From JBJHAX01 sp050480705 (GTDB lineage Bacteria > Actinomycetota > Nitriliruptoria > Nitriliruptorales > Nitriliruptoraceae), in contig JBJHAX010000049.1 in assembly GCA_050480705.1 (NCBI GenBank), forward strand, positions 1 through 15,658: 15,658 bases of DNA, given 5' to 3'. Made by a program: the position numbers and the translations under genes. The notes beneath the pieces are model-generated. The model searched no databases, was not told the origin of the DNA, and saw nothing but the letters and a program-made list of their open reading frames with translations. Below are positions 6,109-12,834 of the stretch, piece after piece. Position 1 is the stretch's first letter. The number at the start of each line of letters is the position of its first letter.

Positions 6109-7791
6109 GTGATCGAGGAACTGCACATCCGGGGCCTCGGTGTCATCGAGGAGACTTCGGTTCGCTTCGCTCCTGGCCTCACGGTCGTCACCGGCGAGAC
6201 GGGAGCGGGCAAAACCATGCTCGTGACTGCGCTGGAGTTGCTGCTCGGTGCGCGTTCCGACGCAGCGCTCGTCCGTTCAGGGAGCGGCGGCGCGTTCGTG
6301 GAGGCTGTGATCGGTCCACCCCCGGCGGAGGCCGCCGACTGGTCTGACAATCCCGACGAGCCGCTGATCGTCTCCCGTGAGATTCCGCCGGACGGTCGCT
6401 CCCGCGCACGCATCGCCGGCCGCCTCGTGCCGGTCGGCGCACTCACCGAGGTGCTCGGTCACCACGTGGAGGTGCACGCGCAACACGAGCACGTCCGGCT
6501 CGCTCGTTCCGACGTTCAGCGCGCTCTGCTCGATCGATTCGCCGGCGACGTTCATGCGCACACCGTCGAGCGCTATCGGGAGCGCTACACGACCTGGCGC
6601 GAGTTGTCCGAGCGGCGCGCCTCGCTGGTGTCACACGCGCAGGAACGGGCACGCGAACTCGACCGGCTGCGTTTCGAGATCGCCGAGATCGACGGCACGA
6701 ACATCGAGCTCGAGCGCGACACGACGATCGACCGCGAACTGTCGCTATTGGCCCACGCAGACGCCCTGCGCGCCGGGCTCGATGCGGCGACCATGGCGCT
6801 GGGCAGCGAAGGTGCCCTCGACCCGGTTGGTGTCGCCGTCGATGCGCTTCGACGTCTCGAAGTCGAGGACCCTGACCTCGACGCCCTCCGTGGCCGCCTC
6901 GACGGCGTGACCGCGGAACTGCAGGAGTTGGCGAACGACCTGCGAAGCTACGGCGAGCGAGTCGAGGCGGATCCTGCCCGGCTCGCCGAGCTGCAGGAAC
7001 GACGCCACGTTCTGGCCGGCCTGATGCGCAAGTACGGGGCAGACCTCGATGCCGTCCTCACCTACCGTGCCCAGGCAGCCGAGCGTGTCAGCGAACTCGA
7101 ACACGACGAATCGGATGCGAGCGAGCTCGACGCGCGGATCGCCGAACTCCGCCGCGAGGTCGACGAGCTCGCGGACACGGTACGCGGTGGGCGTCGAGCC
7201 GCGGGCGCACGCTTGGCCGACATCGTCGACGGACACCTCGCCGATCTCGGTATGCCGCATGCGCGCCTCGAGATCGCTGTCGAAGCGCTCGAGGACGGCG
7301 AGCTGACCGCTGATGGCGGCGATCGGGTCACCTATCTGCTTGCGGCGAACCCCGGTGAGCCGGCAAGGCCGCTCGCACGTGCCGCGTCAGGCGGCGAGCG
7401 TTCGCGTGTGTCGCTTGCGATCGAGGTCGCGCTCGCCGACGTCGATGACGCGCGTGTCCTGGTCTTCGATGAAGTCGACGCGGGCATCGGCGGTGCGACC
7501 GCGATGGCGGTGGGGGAGAAGCTCGCCCGCCTGGCTGTTGGTGACGGGACGACACGGCGGCAAGTGCTGTGCGTGACACATCTGGCGCAGCTCGCTGCCT
7601 TCGCCGACGTCCATCACGTCGTCGAGAAAGGCCTGGCCGACGGACGGACCGTCACCACCTCTCGACAGGTGGCGGAGGACGCCCGCGTGGGTGAGCTCTC
7701 TCGCATGCTCGGTGGCGACGCCGAGGCGCTCGAGGGTCGCGAACACGCACGTTCGTTGCTCGATCAGGCTCGGCTGCGGCGGGCAGGATGA
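6109..7791 (+). CDS. recN: DNA repair protein RecN
   Basis: RecN is an SMC-like ATPase that works early in double-strand-break repair, holding DNA ends together for RecA-dependent recombination. This copy is 560 aa. The start VIEELHIRGLGVIEE is the family N-terminus. Walker A is GETGAGKT at residues 29-36, the ABC signature is SGGERSRVSLAIE from residue 427, and Walker B is VLVFDEVDAGIGG with Asp454 and Glu455. The region between (~residues 150-380) is charged coiled coil, such as RAELDRLRFEIAEID-type heptads. GTG 6109 was preferred to GTG 6064 because the extra 15 residues match nothing. No clear LexA box was found upstream, so SOS control cannot be shown. The next gene starts 24 nt later. 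Confidence 0.97.
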   Translation: MIEELHIRGLGVIEETSVRFAPGLTVVTGETGAGKTMLVTALELLLGARSDAALVRSGSGGAFVEAVIGPPPAEAADWSDNPDEPLIVSREIPPDGRSRARIAGRLVPVGALTEVLGHHVEVHAQHEHVRLARSDVQRALLDRFAGDVHAHTVERYRERYTTWRELSERRASLVSHAQERARELDRLRFEIAEIDGTNIELERDTTIDRELSLLAHADALRAGLDAATMALGSEGALDPVGVAVDALRRLEVEDPDLDALRGRLDGVTAELQELANDLRSYGERVEADPARLAELQERRHVLAGLMRKYGADLDAVLTYRAQAAERVSELEHDESDASELDARIAELRREVDELADTVRGGRRAAGARLADIVDGHLADLGMPHARLEIAVEALEDGELTADGGDRVTYLLAANPGEPARPLARAASGGERSRVSLAIEVALADVDDARVLVFDEVDAGIGGATAMAVGEKLARLAVGDGTTRRQVLCVTHLAQLAAFADVHHVVEKGLADGRTVTTSRQVAEDARVGELSRMLGGDAEALEGREHARSLLDQARLRRAG

Positions 7792-7804
7792 CGGGGATTG
7801 CGCT

Positions 7805-7810
7805 GGAGGG
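7805..7810 (+). promoter_or_regulatory. Ribosome-binding site fixing the start of the M23-like gene
   Basis: GGAGGG at 7805-7810 lies 5 nt before GTG 7816. This is the best-placed site and favours that start over TTG 7798 or ATG 7876. Confidence 0.65.
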
Positions 7811-7815
7811 GCCAG

Positions 7816-8787
7816 GTGCGCGCTGAGCGGGGGTCGGCGCCGCGACATCGCCGACACGGACGCCGATGGCGCTCGATGCGGCGACCACCACCGCGGCGGC
7901 AACACCGGGCGGATGTCGCCGCATGGACCGCACGCTCCGGCGGCAGCATCTTCCGCGACAGCGCGACGGGGTTCACCATCAGACGCCGACGTCGGCCCCG
8001 GGGCATTCCCGGGCTGCTGGCGGTCTCGGGCCTGGTGGCCGGTGCCGTGCTGGCGGTCCAGGGTGTCGCCGAGATCGAACAACCACGCGTGTCGACGGAC
8101 GCGGCCGCCCACGAGGCGGTGGGGGCCCGGCCGGTCGACGACGAGCCGGTCGTCGACGGCGAGGCACTCGAGGACGACGTCGCGGCAGTTCCGGTCGTGT
8201 TCGCACGGGCAGGTCCCGTGCAGCTGACCCTGCCCACGGCGCGTCCGCTGGTGGTCGGCTTCCACGAGTCGTCCAGCAGGTATGCGAAGCCGCTGGATCC
8301 CGCAGGACGCGTCGTGGCGAATCGAAATCCCACGCGTTTCGAACCACCGCAGGCGGATGCGGACGGCCCGTCGTATCTGGTGCTCAGTTCACGGGGCCGG
8401 ATGTATCCGCCGACGTCGTCGGTCGACATCGCGATGGAGCGCGATGACCCTGTACTCGCCCCTGTCGACGGAACGGTCACCGACGTTCGCGACTATCTGC
8501 TGTACGGCCGTCATCGCGACCAGAGGATCGAGATCCAGCCCGACGCAGCATCGGCGTTACGCGTCGTGGTCCTGCATGTGGAGCGAGCGCGTGTGACGCC
8601 CGGTGACACGGTCAGGGCCGGAGAGACGATCATCGCGTCGAGTGCGCGGCCGCTGCCGTTCGCGAGCCACATCGACCGCGACGTACCCGGCGGCGTTGCA
8701 CCTCACGTTCACGTCGAGGTCGTGGACGCTGATGCGCCCCGGCCGGACGCGCTCGCCGGCGTGACGTCCGCTGAGGTCTCCCCATGA
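7816..8787 (+). CDS. Membrane-anchored M23/LytM-like protein, probably catalytically degenerate
   Basis: This 323-aa protein has a long Arg-rich cytoplasmic N-terminus (residues 1-64), one membrane span (~65-85, GIPGLLAVSGLVAGAVLAV), an acidic linker and a C-terminal β-rich domain. That domain follows the LytM/M23 plan: VDIAMERDDPVLAPVDGTVTD, then VVVLHVERARVTPGDTVRAG, then PHVHVEV. Active M23 enzymes need H-x3-D plus an H-x-H motif. Here Asp204, His254, His297 and His299 are present, but the first zinc-ligand His is Thr200. It is therefore likely a non-catalytic partner, as with several division-linked LytM factors, or uses another site. It lies between recN and pyrG, where many actinobacteria carry steA and steB. 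Topology: N-terminus inside, LytM-like domain outside. Function is inferred only. Confidence 0.75.
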   Translation: MRAERGSAPRHRRHGRRWRSMRRPPPRRQHRADVAAWTARSGGSIFRDSATGFTIRRRRRPRGIPGLLAVSGLVAGAVLAVQGVAEIEQPRVSTDAAAHEAVGARPVDDEPVVDGEALEDDVAAVPVVFARAGPVQLTLPTARPLVVGFHESSSRYAKPLDPAGRVVANRNPTRFEPPQADADGPSYLVLSSRGRMYPPTSSVDIAMERDDPVLAPVDGTVTDVRDYLLYGRHRDQRIEIQPDAASALRVVVLHVERARVTPGDTVRAGETIIASSARPLPFASHIDRDVPGGVAPHVHVEVVDADAPRPDALAGVTSAEVSP

Positions 8788-8803
8788 GGTCCGAGACGGA
8801 TCG

Positions 8804-8833
8804 TTGGCCGTGCAAGTCATGTCCCGCTACGGT
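8804..8833 (+). promoter_or_regulatory. Candidate pyrG promoter
   Basis: TTGGCC (8804-8809) and TACGGT (8828-8833) are spaced by 18 nt, a fair sigma-A/HrdB-type pair. The predicted first transcribed base falls at about 8839-8841, which reads GGG followed by CC. This would give a leader of about 40 nt. The match is moderate and rests on inspection only. Confidence 0.4.
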
Positions 8834-8837
8834 CGTT

Positions 8838-8857
8838 CGGGCCGCGCCGGCGGCCCG
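8838..8857 (+). promoter_or_regulatory. Hairpin in the pyrG leader
   Basis: GGGCCGC (8839-8845) pairs with GCGGCCC (8850-8856) around a GCCG loop, extended by a C-G pair at 8838/8857. It would lie at the very 5' end of the predicted pyrG mRNA, 22 nt before the start codon. It ends before the Shine-Dalgarno (8868-8873). No T-tract follows, so simple termination is unlikely. Confidence 0.5.
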
Positions 8858-8879
8858 TCGGACTACCGGGAGGTAGCGG

Positions 8880-10712
8880 GTGTCGCGTCAGGCGGACGGC
8901 GTCAAGCACATCTTCGTCACCGGGGGAGTGTCGTCCGCACTCGGCAAGGGCATCACCGCAGCGTCGCTCGGTCGGCTGCTCAAGGCACGAGGTCTGCGGG
9001 TCACGCTGCTGAAGCTCGATCCCTACATCAACGTCGATCCGGGGACGATGAATCCGTTTGAACACGGTGAGGTGTTCGTTACCGACGACGGTGGCGAGAC
9101 CGACCTCGATCTGGGCCATTACGAGCGCTTCGTCGACGAGAGTCTGCATCGGGGCTCCTCGGTCTCCTCCGGCCAGATCTGGTCGCGGGTGATCAACCGG
9201 GAACGTCGTGGCGACTATCTGGGTCGCACCGTGCAAGTCATCCCGCACATCACCGACGAGATCAAGCAACGCATTCTCGCGGTCGCCGACGACGTGGACG
9301 TGGTCATCACCGAGGTCGGCGGCACGGTCGGCGACATCGAGGGCCTGCCCTTCCTCGAAGCGATCCGGCAGCTGCGTCACGATGTCGGGCGCGAGAACAT
9401 CCTCTACGTCCACTGCGCGCTCGTCCCCTACATCGCGGCGGCCGGGGAACTCAAGACCAAGCCTGCACAGCACTCGGTGCGCGAACTGCGATCGATCGGT
9501 ATCCAGCCTGACGTACTGGTGTTGCGGAGCGACCGAGATCTCGACGACGACCTGCGGCGCAAGGTCGCGATGCAGTGCGACGTCGCCGTCGATGCGGTCG
9601 TCAGCGCGGTCGATCGCCCGTCGCTGTACGAGATCCCCCTTGCCATGCGACAGGCAGGTCTCGACAGCGTCGTCGCGCAGCGCCTCGGTTTGCCCGATGT
9701 CGTGCCAGACCTCGCGGAGTGGGAGACGCTTGTCGCCCGCGTGCACGCAGCGCGTGAGCGTGTGACGATCGCGATTGTGGGCAAGTACGTCGACCTTCCT
9801 GACGCCTACCTGTCGGTCGTCGAGGCGCTGCGCCACGGAGGCGTCGCCCACGGAGTCCAGGTCGACATCCGGTGGATCGCTTCGGACGATCTGGGCGTCG
9901 ACGATGGTGGGCCTGACGGCGCGGAGGCGCTGCTCGCTCGTGTCGACGGTGTGCTCGTACCGGGCGGGTTCGGCATTCGCGGCGTCGAAGGCAAGATCGC
10001 CGCGATCGGCTATGCCCGTCGCCACGGCATCCCCTTCCTCGGACTGTGCCTCGGACTGCAACTGGCGGTGATCGAATTCGCGCGTGAGGTCGCAGGACTC
10101 GAGGGTGCCCACTCATCAGAGTTCGACGACGCGTCGCCCCATCCTGTGATCGATCTCATGCACGACCAGCGTGAGGTGGTCGACAAAGGCGGGACCATGC
10201 GCCTGGGGGCGTATCCGGCGGCGTTGATCGAAGGGACCCTGACCGCACGCCTCTATGGGACCTTGTCGGTGGAGGAACGTCACCGGCACCGTTACGAGGT
10301 CAACAACGACTACCGGGCCGCCCTGTCCGACGCCGGCCTGGTGTTCTCGGGGCTGTCGCCCGACGGACGGCTCGTCGAATTCGTCGAGCTCGCCGACCAT
10401 CCGTATTTCGTTGCGACACAGGCGCACCCGGAACTCAAGTCACGCCCGACCCGCCCGCATCCGCTGTTCGCCGGCTTCGTCGCAGCGGCCTACGACCATC
10501 GGCGTGCTGCGCTCGGCAGGCTGCCGGTTGAACTCGACGAGCCGACCGTCGGCGAGATCGCGGCCGCCGTCGGTTACGTCGGGCCGACTCCCTCCACGCA
10601 GGAGGTGTCCAGGGACCGTGAACGTGGCCGCAGTGACCAGGCGTCCCGGGGGGAGCCGTTGGGGACACCGGTCGCGGAGGGGCGGTTGACGGCGCGCCGG
10701 GCTGGTCGATGA
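8880..10712 (+). CDS. pyrG: CTP synthase
   Basis: CTP synthase makes CTP from UTP, ATP and glutamine-derived ammonia, the last step of pyrimidine nucleotide synthesis. The N-terminal synthetase domain starts with KHIFVTGGVSSALGKGITAA (P-loop) and LLKLDPYINVDPGTMNPFEH. The C-terminal class I glutamine amidotransferase has GLCLGLQ with Cys390, and HPELKSRPTRPHPLF with His516 and Glu518, completing the triad. Length is 610 aa; the standard fold ends near residue 550 and about 60 residues follow, poorly conserved and rich in Arg/Gly/Glu. Actinobacterial PyrG proteins often carry such tails. The start is GTG 8880 with GGGAGG (8868-8873) 6 nt upstream. The stop overlaps the NUDIX start (ATGA). Confidence 0.98.
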   Translation: MSRQADGVKHIFVTGGVSSALGKGITAASLGRLLKARGLRVTLLKLDPYINVDPGTMNPFEHGEVFVTDDGGETDLDLGHYERFVDESLHRGSSVSSGQIWSRVINRERRGDYLGRTVQVIPHITDEIKQRILAVADDVDVVITEVGGTVGDIEGLPFLEAIRQLRHDVGRENILYVHCALVPYIAAAGELKTKPAQHSVRELRSIGIQPDVLVLRSDRDLDDDLRRKVAMQCDVAVDAVVSAVDRPSLYEIPLAMRQAGLDSVVAQRLGLPDVVPDLAEWETLVARVHAARERVTIAIVGKYVDLPDAYLSVVEALRHGGVAHGVQVDIRWIASDDLGVDDGGPDGAEALLARVDGVLVPGGFGIRGVEGKIAAIGYARRHGIPFLGLCLGLQLAVIEFAREVAGLEGAHSSEFDDASPHPVIDLMHDQREVVDKGGTMRLGAYPAALIEGTLTARLYGTLSVEERHRHRYEVNNDYRAALSDAGLVFSGLSPDGRLVEFVELADHPYFVATQAHPELKSRPTRPHPLFAGFVAAAYDHRRAALGRLPVELDEPTVGEIAAAVGYVGPTPSTQEVSRDRERGRSDQASRGEPLGTPVAEGRLTARRAGR

Positions 10713-11275
10713 GCGCCGGACAGGCGCCTGGCTGGTTCGAGACCATCGCCGTTCGTGAGGTCCACGACGGCTATTCGCGCGTTCGGATCGAAACCGTGCG
10801 CACGCCCGACGGCCTCGAAGTCGAGCGCGAAGTCGTCGACCATGACGATGCCGTCGCAGTCGTGGGTCTGAACGCCCGCCGGGAGGTCGTGCTGCTACGC
10901 CAGTACCGCCAGCCGGTGCGCTCCTACGTGCTCGAGATTCCCGCAGGCACCCTCGACATCGCCGGCGAATCCCCCCAAGACGCGGCGCGCAGGGAATTGG
11001 CTGAAGAGGCCTGCCACCGTGCGGTTGAACTCATACACCTTGCGACGATGCTCAACTCGACAGGATGGTCCAACGAACACACCCACTTGTATCTGGCTGA
11101 CCCTGTCGAGCCGACCTCCACTCCCGCAGGATTCGTTGCCGAGGCGGAGGAAGCGGACATGGAGATCGTGCTCCTGCCGTTCGATGAAGCGGTCTCACTC
11201 GCGCGGCGTGGCGAGCTGCCCGACGCGAAGACGATGGCGGGGATTCTCCTCGCTGCGGATCGCCTGGGACGCTGA
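10709..11275 (+). CDS. NUDIX hydrolase, ADP-ribose pyrophosphatase type
   Basis: This 188-aa protein resembles the ADP-ribose pyrophosphatase encoded after pyrG in mycobacteria (Rv1700). Such enzymes split ADP-ribose to AMP and ribose 5-phosphate using Mg2+. The N-terminal β-domain (residues 1-45) and VVLLRQYRQPVRSYVLEIPAG lead into the NUDIX helix GESPQDAARRELAEEAC (residues 86-102), with metal-binding Glu96, Glu99 and Glu100 in place. The usual final Gly of the box is Cys102. LNSTGWSNEHTHLYLA downstream is typical of the ADP-ribose group. ATG 10709 overlaps the pyrG stop by 4 nt, so the pair is almost certainly cotranscribed. Substrate assignment rests on family resemblance and position. 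Confidence 0.9.
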   Translation: MSAGQAPGWFETIAVREVHDGYSRVRIETVRTPDGLEVEREVVDHDDAVAVVGLNARREVVLLRQYRQPVRSYVLEIPAGTLDIAGESPQDAARRELAEEACHRAVELIHLATMLNSTGWSNEHTHLYLADPVEPTSTPAGFVAEAEEADMEIVLLPFDEAVSLARRGELPDAKTMAGILLAADRLGR

Positions 11276-11376
11276 GCGCTGGCTGGGTCGTGCGACGCCG
11301 GTGAGGTGGGCCGTTCGTCACTCGCGCGCCCATGACGGTCTCGGTACGCTCGCAAGACGCTGTCCCGGAGAGTCCG

Positions 11377-11679
11377 ATGCCGCTGTCGGAGCACGAAGAG
11401 CGCATCCTCGCCGAGATCGAACGCCAACTCGCTGACGAGGATCCGCGGTTCGTCGCGCGAACGCGTTCGCGTCGACGTTGGTCACCGGCGTTCCGGATCA
11501 GGCTCGCTGCGGTGCTTGCATTCCTCGGCGTCGTCGGTGTGCTGTCGCTGACCTTCTCTGTTGTCGCCGCCGCTGCAGGCATGACGTTGCTGCTTGCTGC
11601 GGTCGTTCTCGCGGTCACCGTGATCACCGGATCCGACGAGCAGAGCCCGACGCGGGTTCCCCCTGACGAGCGTCACTGA
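11377..11679 (+). CDS. DUF3040 family small membrane protein
   Basis: This 100-aa protein begins with MPLSEHEERILAEIERQLADEDPRF, the hallmark of the DUF3040 family, which is widespread in actinobacteria and often encoded just before mraZ. A short basic stretch (RTRSRRRWS) precedes two closely spaced hydrophobic segments (about residues 44-83), so it is an integral membrane protein with a cytoplasmic helix. GGAGAG lies 5 nt before ATG 11377, which fixes the start; an in-frame ATG at 11332 is less likely. The gap of 101 nt before it contains TACGCT (11345-11350), a possible -10. Molecular function is unknown; the neighbourhood suggests a cell-division or envelope link. Confidence 0.88.
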   Translation: MPLSEHEERILAEIERQLADEDPRFVARTRSRRRWSPAFRIRLAAVLAFLGVVGVLSLTFSVVAAAAGMTLLLAAVVLAVTVITGSDEQSPTRVPPDERH

Positions 11680-11801
11680 CACGACGCACCCGCGCGCACT
11701 CGCCTGCGGCGCTTCGTGCCTGCTACGTCCGTGGCTTGTCATGACGCGATCCAGGGCGCGCATTCCTGGTTCGTCACCACTTCGCTCCCCAAACGTGCCA
11801 A

Positions 11802-11814
11802 CTGAGGTCCTCAG
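11802..11814. promoter_or_regulatory. Perfect 13-bp dyad
   Basis: CTGAGG and CCTCAG are separated by a single T. The 6+1+6 layout is too tight for an RNA hairpin, so a protein-binding site is more likely than a terminator. The binding protein is unknown. Confidence 0.35.
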
Positions 11815-11839
11815 ATAGCGCGTTTCATGCCATTCAGAT

Positions 11840-11853
11840 AATGCACATGCATT
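11840..11853. promoter_or_regulatory. Perfect 14-bp palindrome in an AT-richer patch
   Basis: AATGCA and TGCATT flank CA. The surrounding ~35 nt are clearly richer in A and T than the rest of the window. It lies about 100 nt upstream of the mraZ promoter and could be an activator or nucleoid-protein site. This is inference from symmetry and base composition. Confidence 0.35.
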
Positions 11854-11955
11854 CCCCCTGATGTCTCCGGGCGCTCCAGGCTGGTGGGGGACGCATGGCT
11901 GTCGGGCCTGGATGCCTGGAATCAGGCCACTTACGGCGAATCTGAGGCGCATGTG

Positions 11956-11984
11956 TTGACGGTGGTGGGAATGGTCCGTAAAGT
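11956..11984 (+). promoter_or_regulatory. Promoter of mraZ and the dcw cluster
   Basis: TTGACG (11956-11961), a 17-nt spacer, and TAAAGT (11979-11984) closely match the housekeeping sigma consensus. It is the best promoter seen in the window. The transcript would start near 11991, leaving a leader of about 80 nt before mraZ that contains the GTGG repeats. Confidence 0.65.
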
Positions 11985-12037
11985 GGAGCGATGTGGAGGA
12001 ACTTCCCATCGTGGGGAGTGCATGTGGTGGCGAGTGG
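11983..12037 (+). promoter_or_regulatory. GTGG repeats, candidate MraZ boxes
   Basis: GTGGAG occurs at 11983 and 11993, exactly 10 bp apart, overlapping the -10 element. GTGG occurs again at 12011, 12024 and 12034, the last two also 10 bp apart. MraZ is known in several bacteria to repress its own operon by binding short TGGG/GTGG-type direct repeats with 10-bp periodicity between promoter and gene. Position and period fit autoregulation. Confidence 0.55.
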
Positions 12038-12073
12038 TCGCCACGACCATTCACCGGAGACGAGGTCAGGGCG

Positions 12074-12505
12074 GTGTTCCTCGGAGAGCACCAGCACACG
12101 CTGGATGCGAAAGGGCGGGTGATCCTCCCGTCCCGCTTTCGCGAGCGCCTGGCCAACGGCCTCGTGTTCGTGCCGTCGCAGGACCGGTGCATCGACGTCT
12201 ATCCGTTGACCGCGTTCGAGCGGCGTGTCGAGGAGCTTCGGGCGCTGCCTCGGGAGGATCAGCGGGCACGCACCTATCTGCGGGTGCTGCTGGCCGGCGC
12301 CCAAGAGGAGAAGCCCGACGCGCAAGGCCGGGTGACGATCCCGCCGCGCCTGCGTGACTACGCGGGCCTGGAGAAGGAACTGACGATCAACGGCGCTGAC
12401 GAGAAGATCGAGATCTGGGACCGTTCCCGCTGGGATGACTACCGCGATCAGGCTGAGGATGCGTTCGCCAACATCGACGGCCCGCTCGCTTTCGGAGCTC
12501 CGTAA
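12074..12505 (+). CDS. mraZ: Transcriptional regulator MraZ
   Basis: MraZ is a ring-forming DNA-binding protein with two AbrB-like half domains that regulates the division cluster. At 143 aa it has the usual actinobacterial length. It starts VFLGEHQHTLDAKGRVILPSRF, and the second copy of the motif is KPDAQGRVTIPPRLR (residues ~80-94), where the usual DxxGR pattern is kept. GTG 12074 is preferred, with GAGG 8 nt upstream; the longer frame from 11993 begins inside the GTGG repeat tract. It is the first gene after the dcw promoter and probably represses itself through the upstream repeats. Confidence 0.96.
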   Translation: MFLGEHQHTLDAKGRVILPSRFRERLANGLVFVPSQDRCIDVYPLTAFERRVEELRALPREDQRARTYLRVLLAGAQEEKPDAQGRVTIPPRLRDYAGLEKELTINGADEKIEIWDRSRWDDYRDQAEDAFANIDGPLAFGAP

Positions 12506-12555
12506 CCCGCCAACGGCACGACGACCGACAGACGATGCGCATGGAAGGACCCACC

Positions 12556-12819
12556 ATGTCAAGCTTCAACGTCGCGGAACTGCTTGCGACCATCGAGCGT
12601 CTCGACACGCACGAGCAGCGCATGGCACGTGAACGCGTCTCGGCGGCCATCGCGCTTCCCGCGCCGGCTGCACGCGCCGCGCTCGGCATGCTCGCCGTCG
12701 ACATCGCCAGTGCACAGGCCCAGCCGATACGCCGCCATTCGCGAGTACGAGCTGCCAGAACCGCTCGTGTGCGTGAGCGCGCGAGCATGCCGGCTCGCCA
12801 TGTCGCGCAGCCAGCCTGA
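12556..12819 (+). CDS. Small hypothetical protein between mraZ and rsmH
   Basis: This 87-aa protein is not recognised. The first half, FNVAELLATIERLDTHEQRMARERVSAA, should form amphipathic helices; the second half is Ala/Arg-rich and strongly basic (RRHSRVRAARTARVRERAS). There are no Cys or obvious catalytic motifs and no membrane span. ATG 12556 has a strong site GGAAGGA (12543-12549) 6 nt upstream, which argues that it is truly translated; ATG 12535 is less likely. It sits 50 nt after mraZ and 15 nt before rsmH in the same direction, so it is in the dcw transcript. It might bind nucleic acid or a division protein, but that is a guess. Confidence 0.65.
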   Translation: MSSFNVAELLATIERLDTHEQRMARERVSAAIALPAPAARAALGMLAVDIASAQAQPIRRHSRVRAARTARVRERASMPARHVAQPA

Positions 12820-12834
12820 GCAACCTCAGCGACG

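Larger units (their letters stand above)
11680..12073. other. 394-nt intergenic regulatory region upstream of mraZ
   Basis: No convincing gene lies here; open frames are shadows or extensions of mraZ. From left to right it holds a perfect dyad CTGAGG-T-CCTCAG (11802-11814), an AT-richer patch with the palindrome AATGCA-CA-TGCATT (11840-11853), a loose inverted repeat GGCCTG/CAGGCC (11905-11928), a promoter (11956-11984) and GTGG repeats (11983-12037). The long spacing and density of symmetric sites fit a regulated entry point to the division cluster. Confidence 0.7.

Noticed and set aside
7387..8265. A minus-strand frame across the recN end and the M23-like gene
   Set aside because: Composition is Arg/His/Pro-rich as in reverse-frame translations; the sense genes explain the region.
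8817..10112. A 431-codon minus-strand frame opposite pyrG
   Set aside because: Shadow of the highly conserved CTP synthase gene, with no recognisable domain.
11993..12073. Upstream extension of mraZ starting with GTGGAGGAA
   Set aside because: The GTG is part of the repeat tract near the predicted transcription start, and MraZ proteins start at the FLGEH motif.
11884..12357. Small plus-strand gene in the mraZ upstream gap
   Set aside because: The frame runs through the promoter and into mraZ in another frame, has no ribosome-binding site and no family features.
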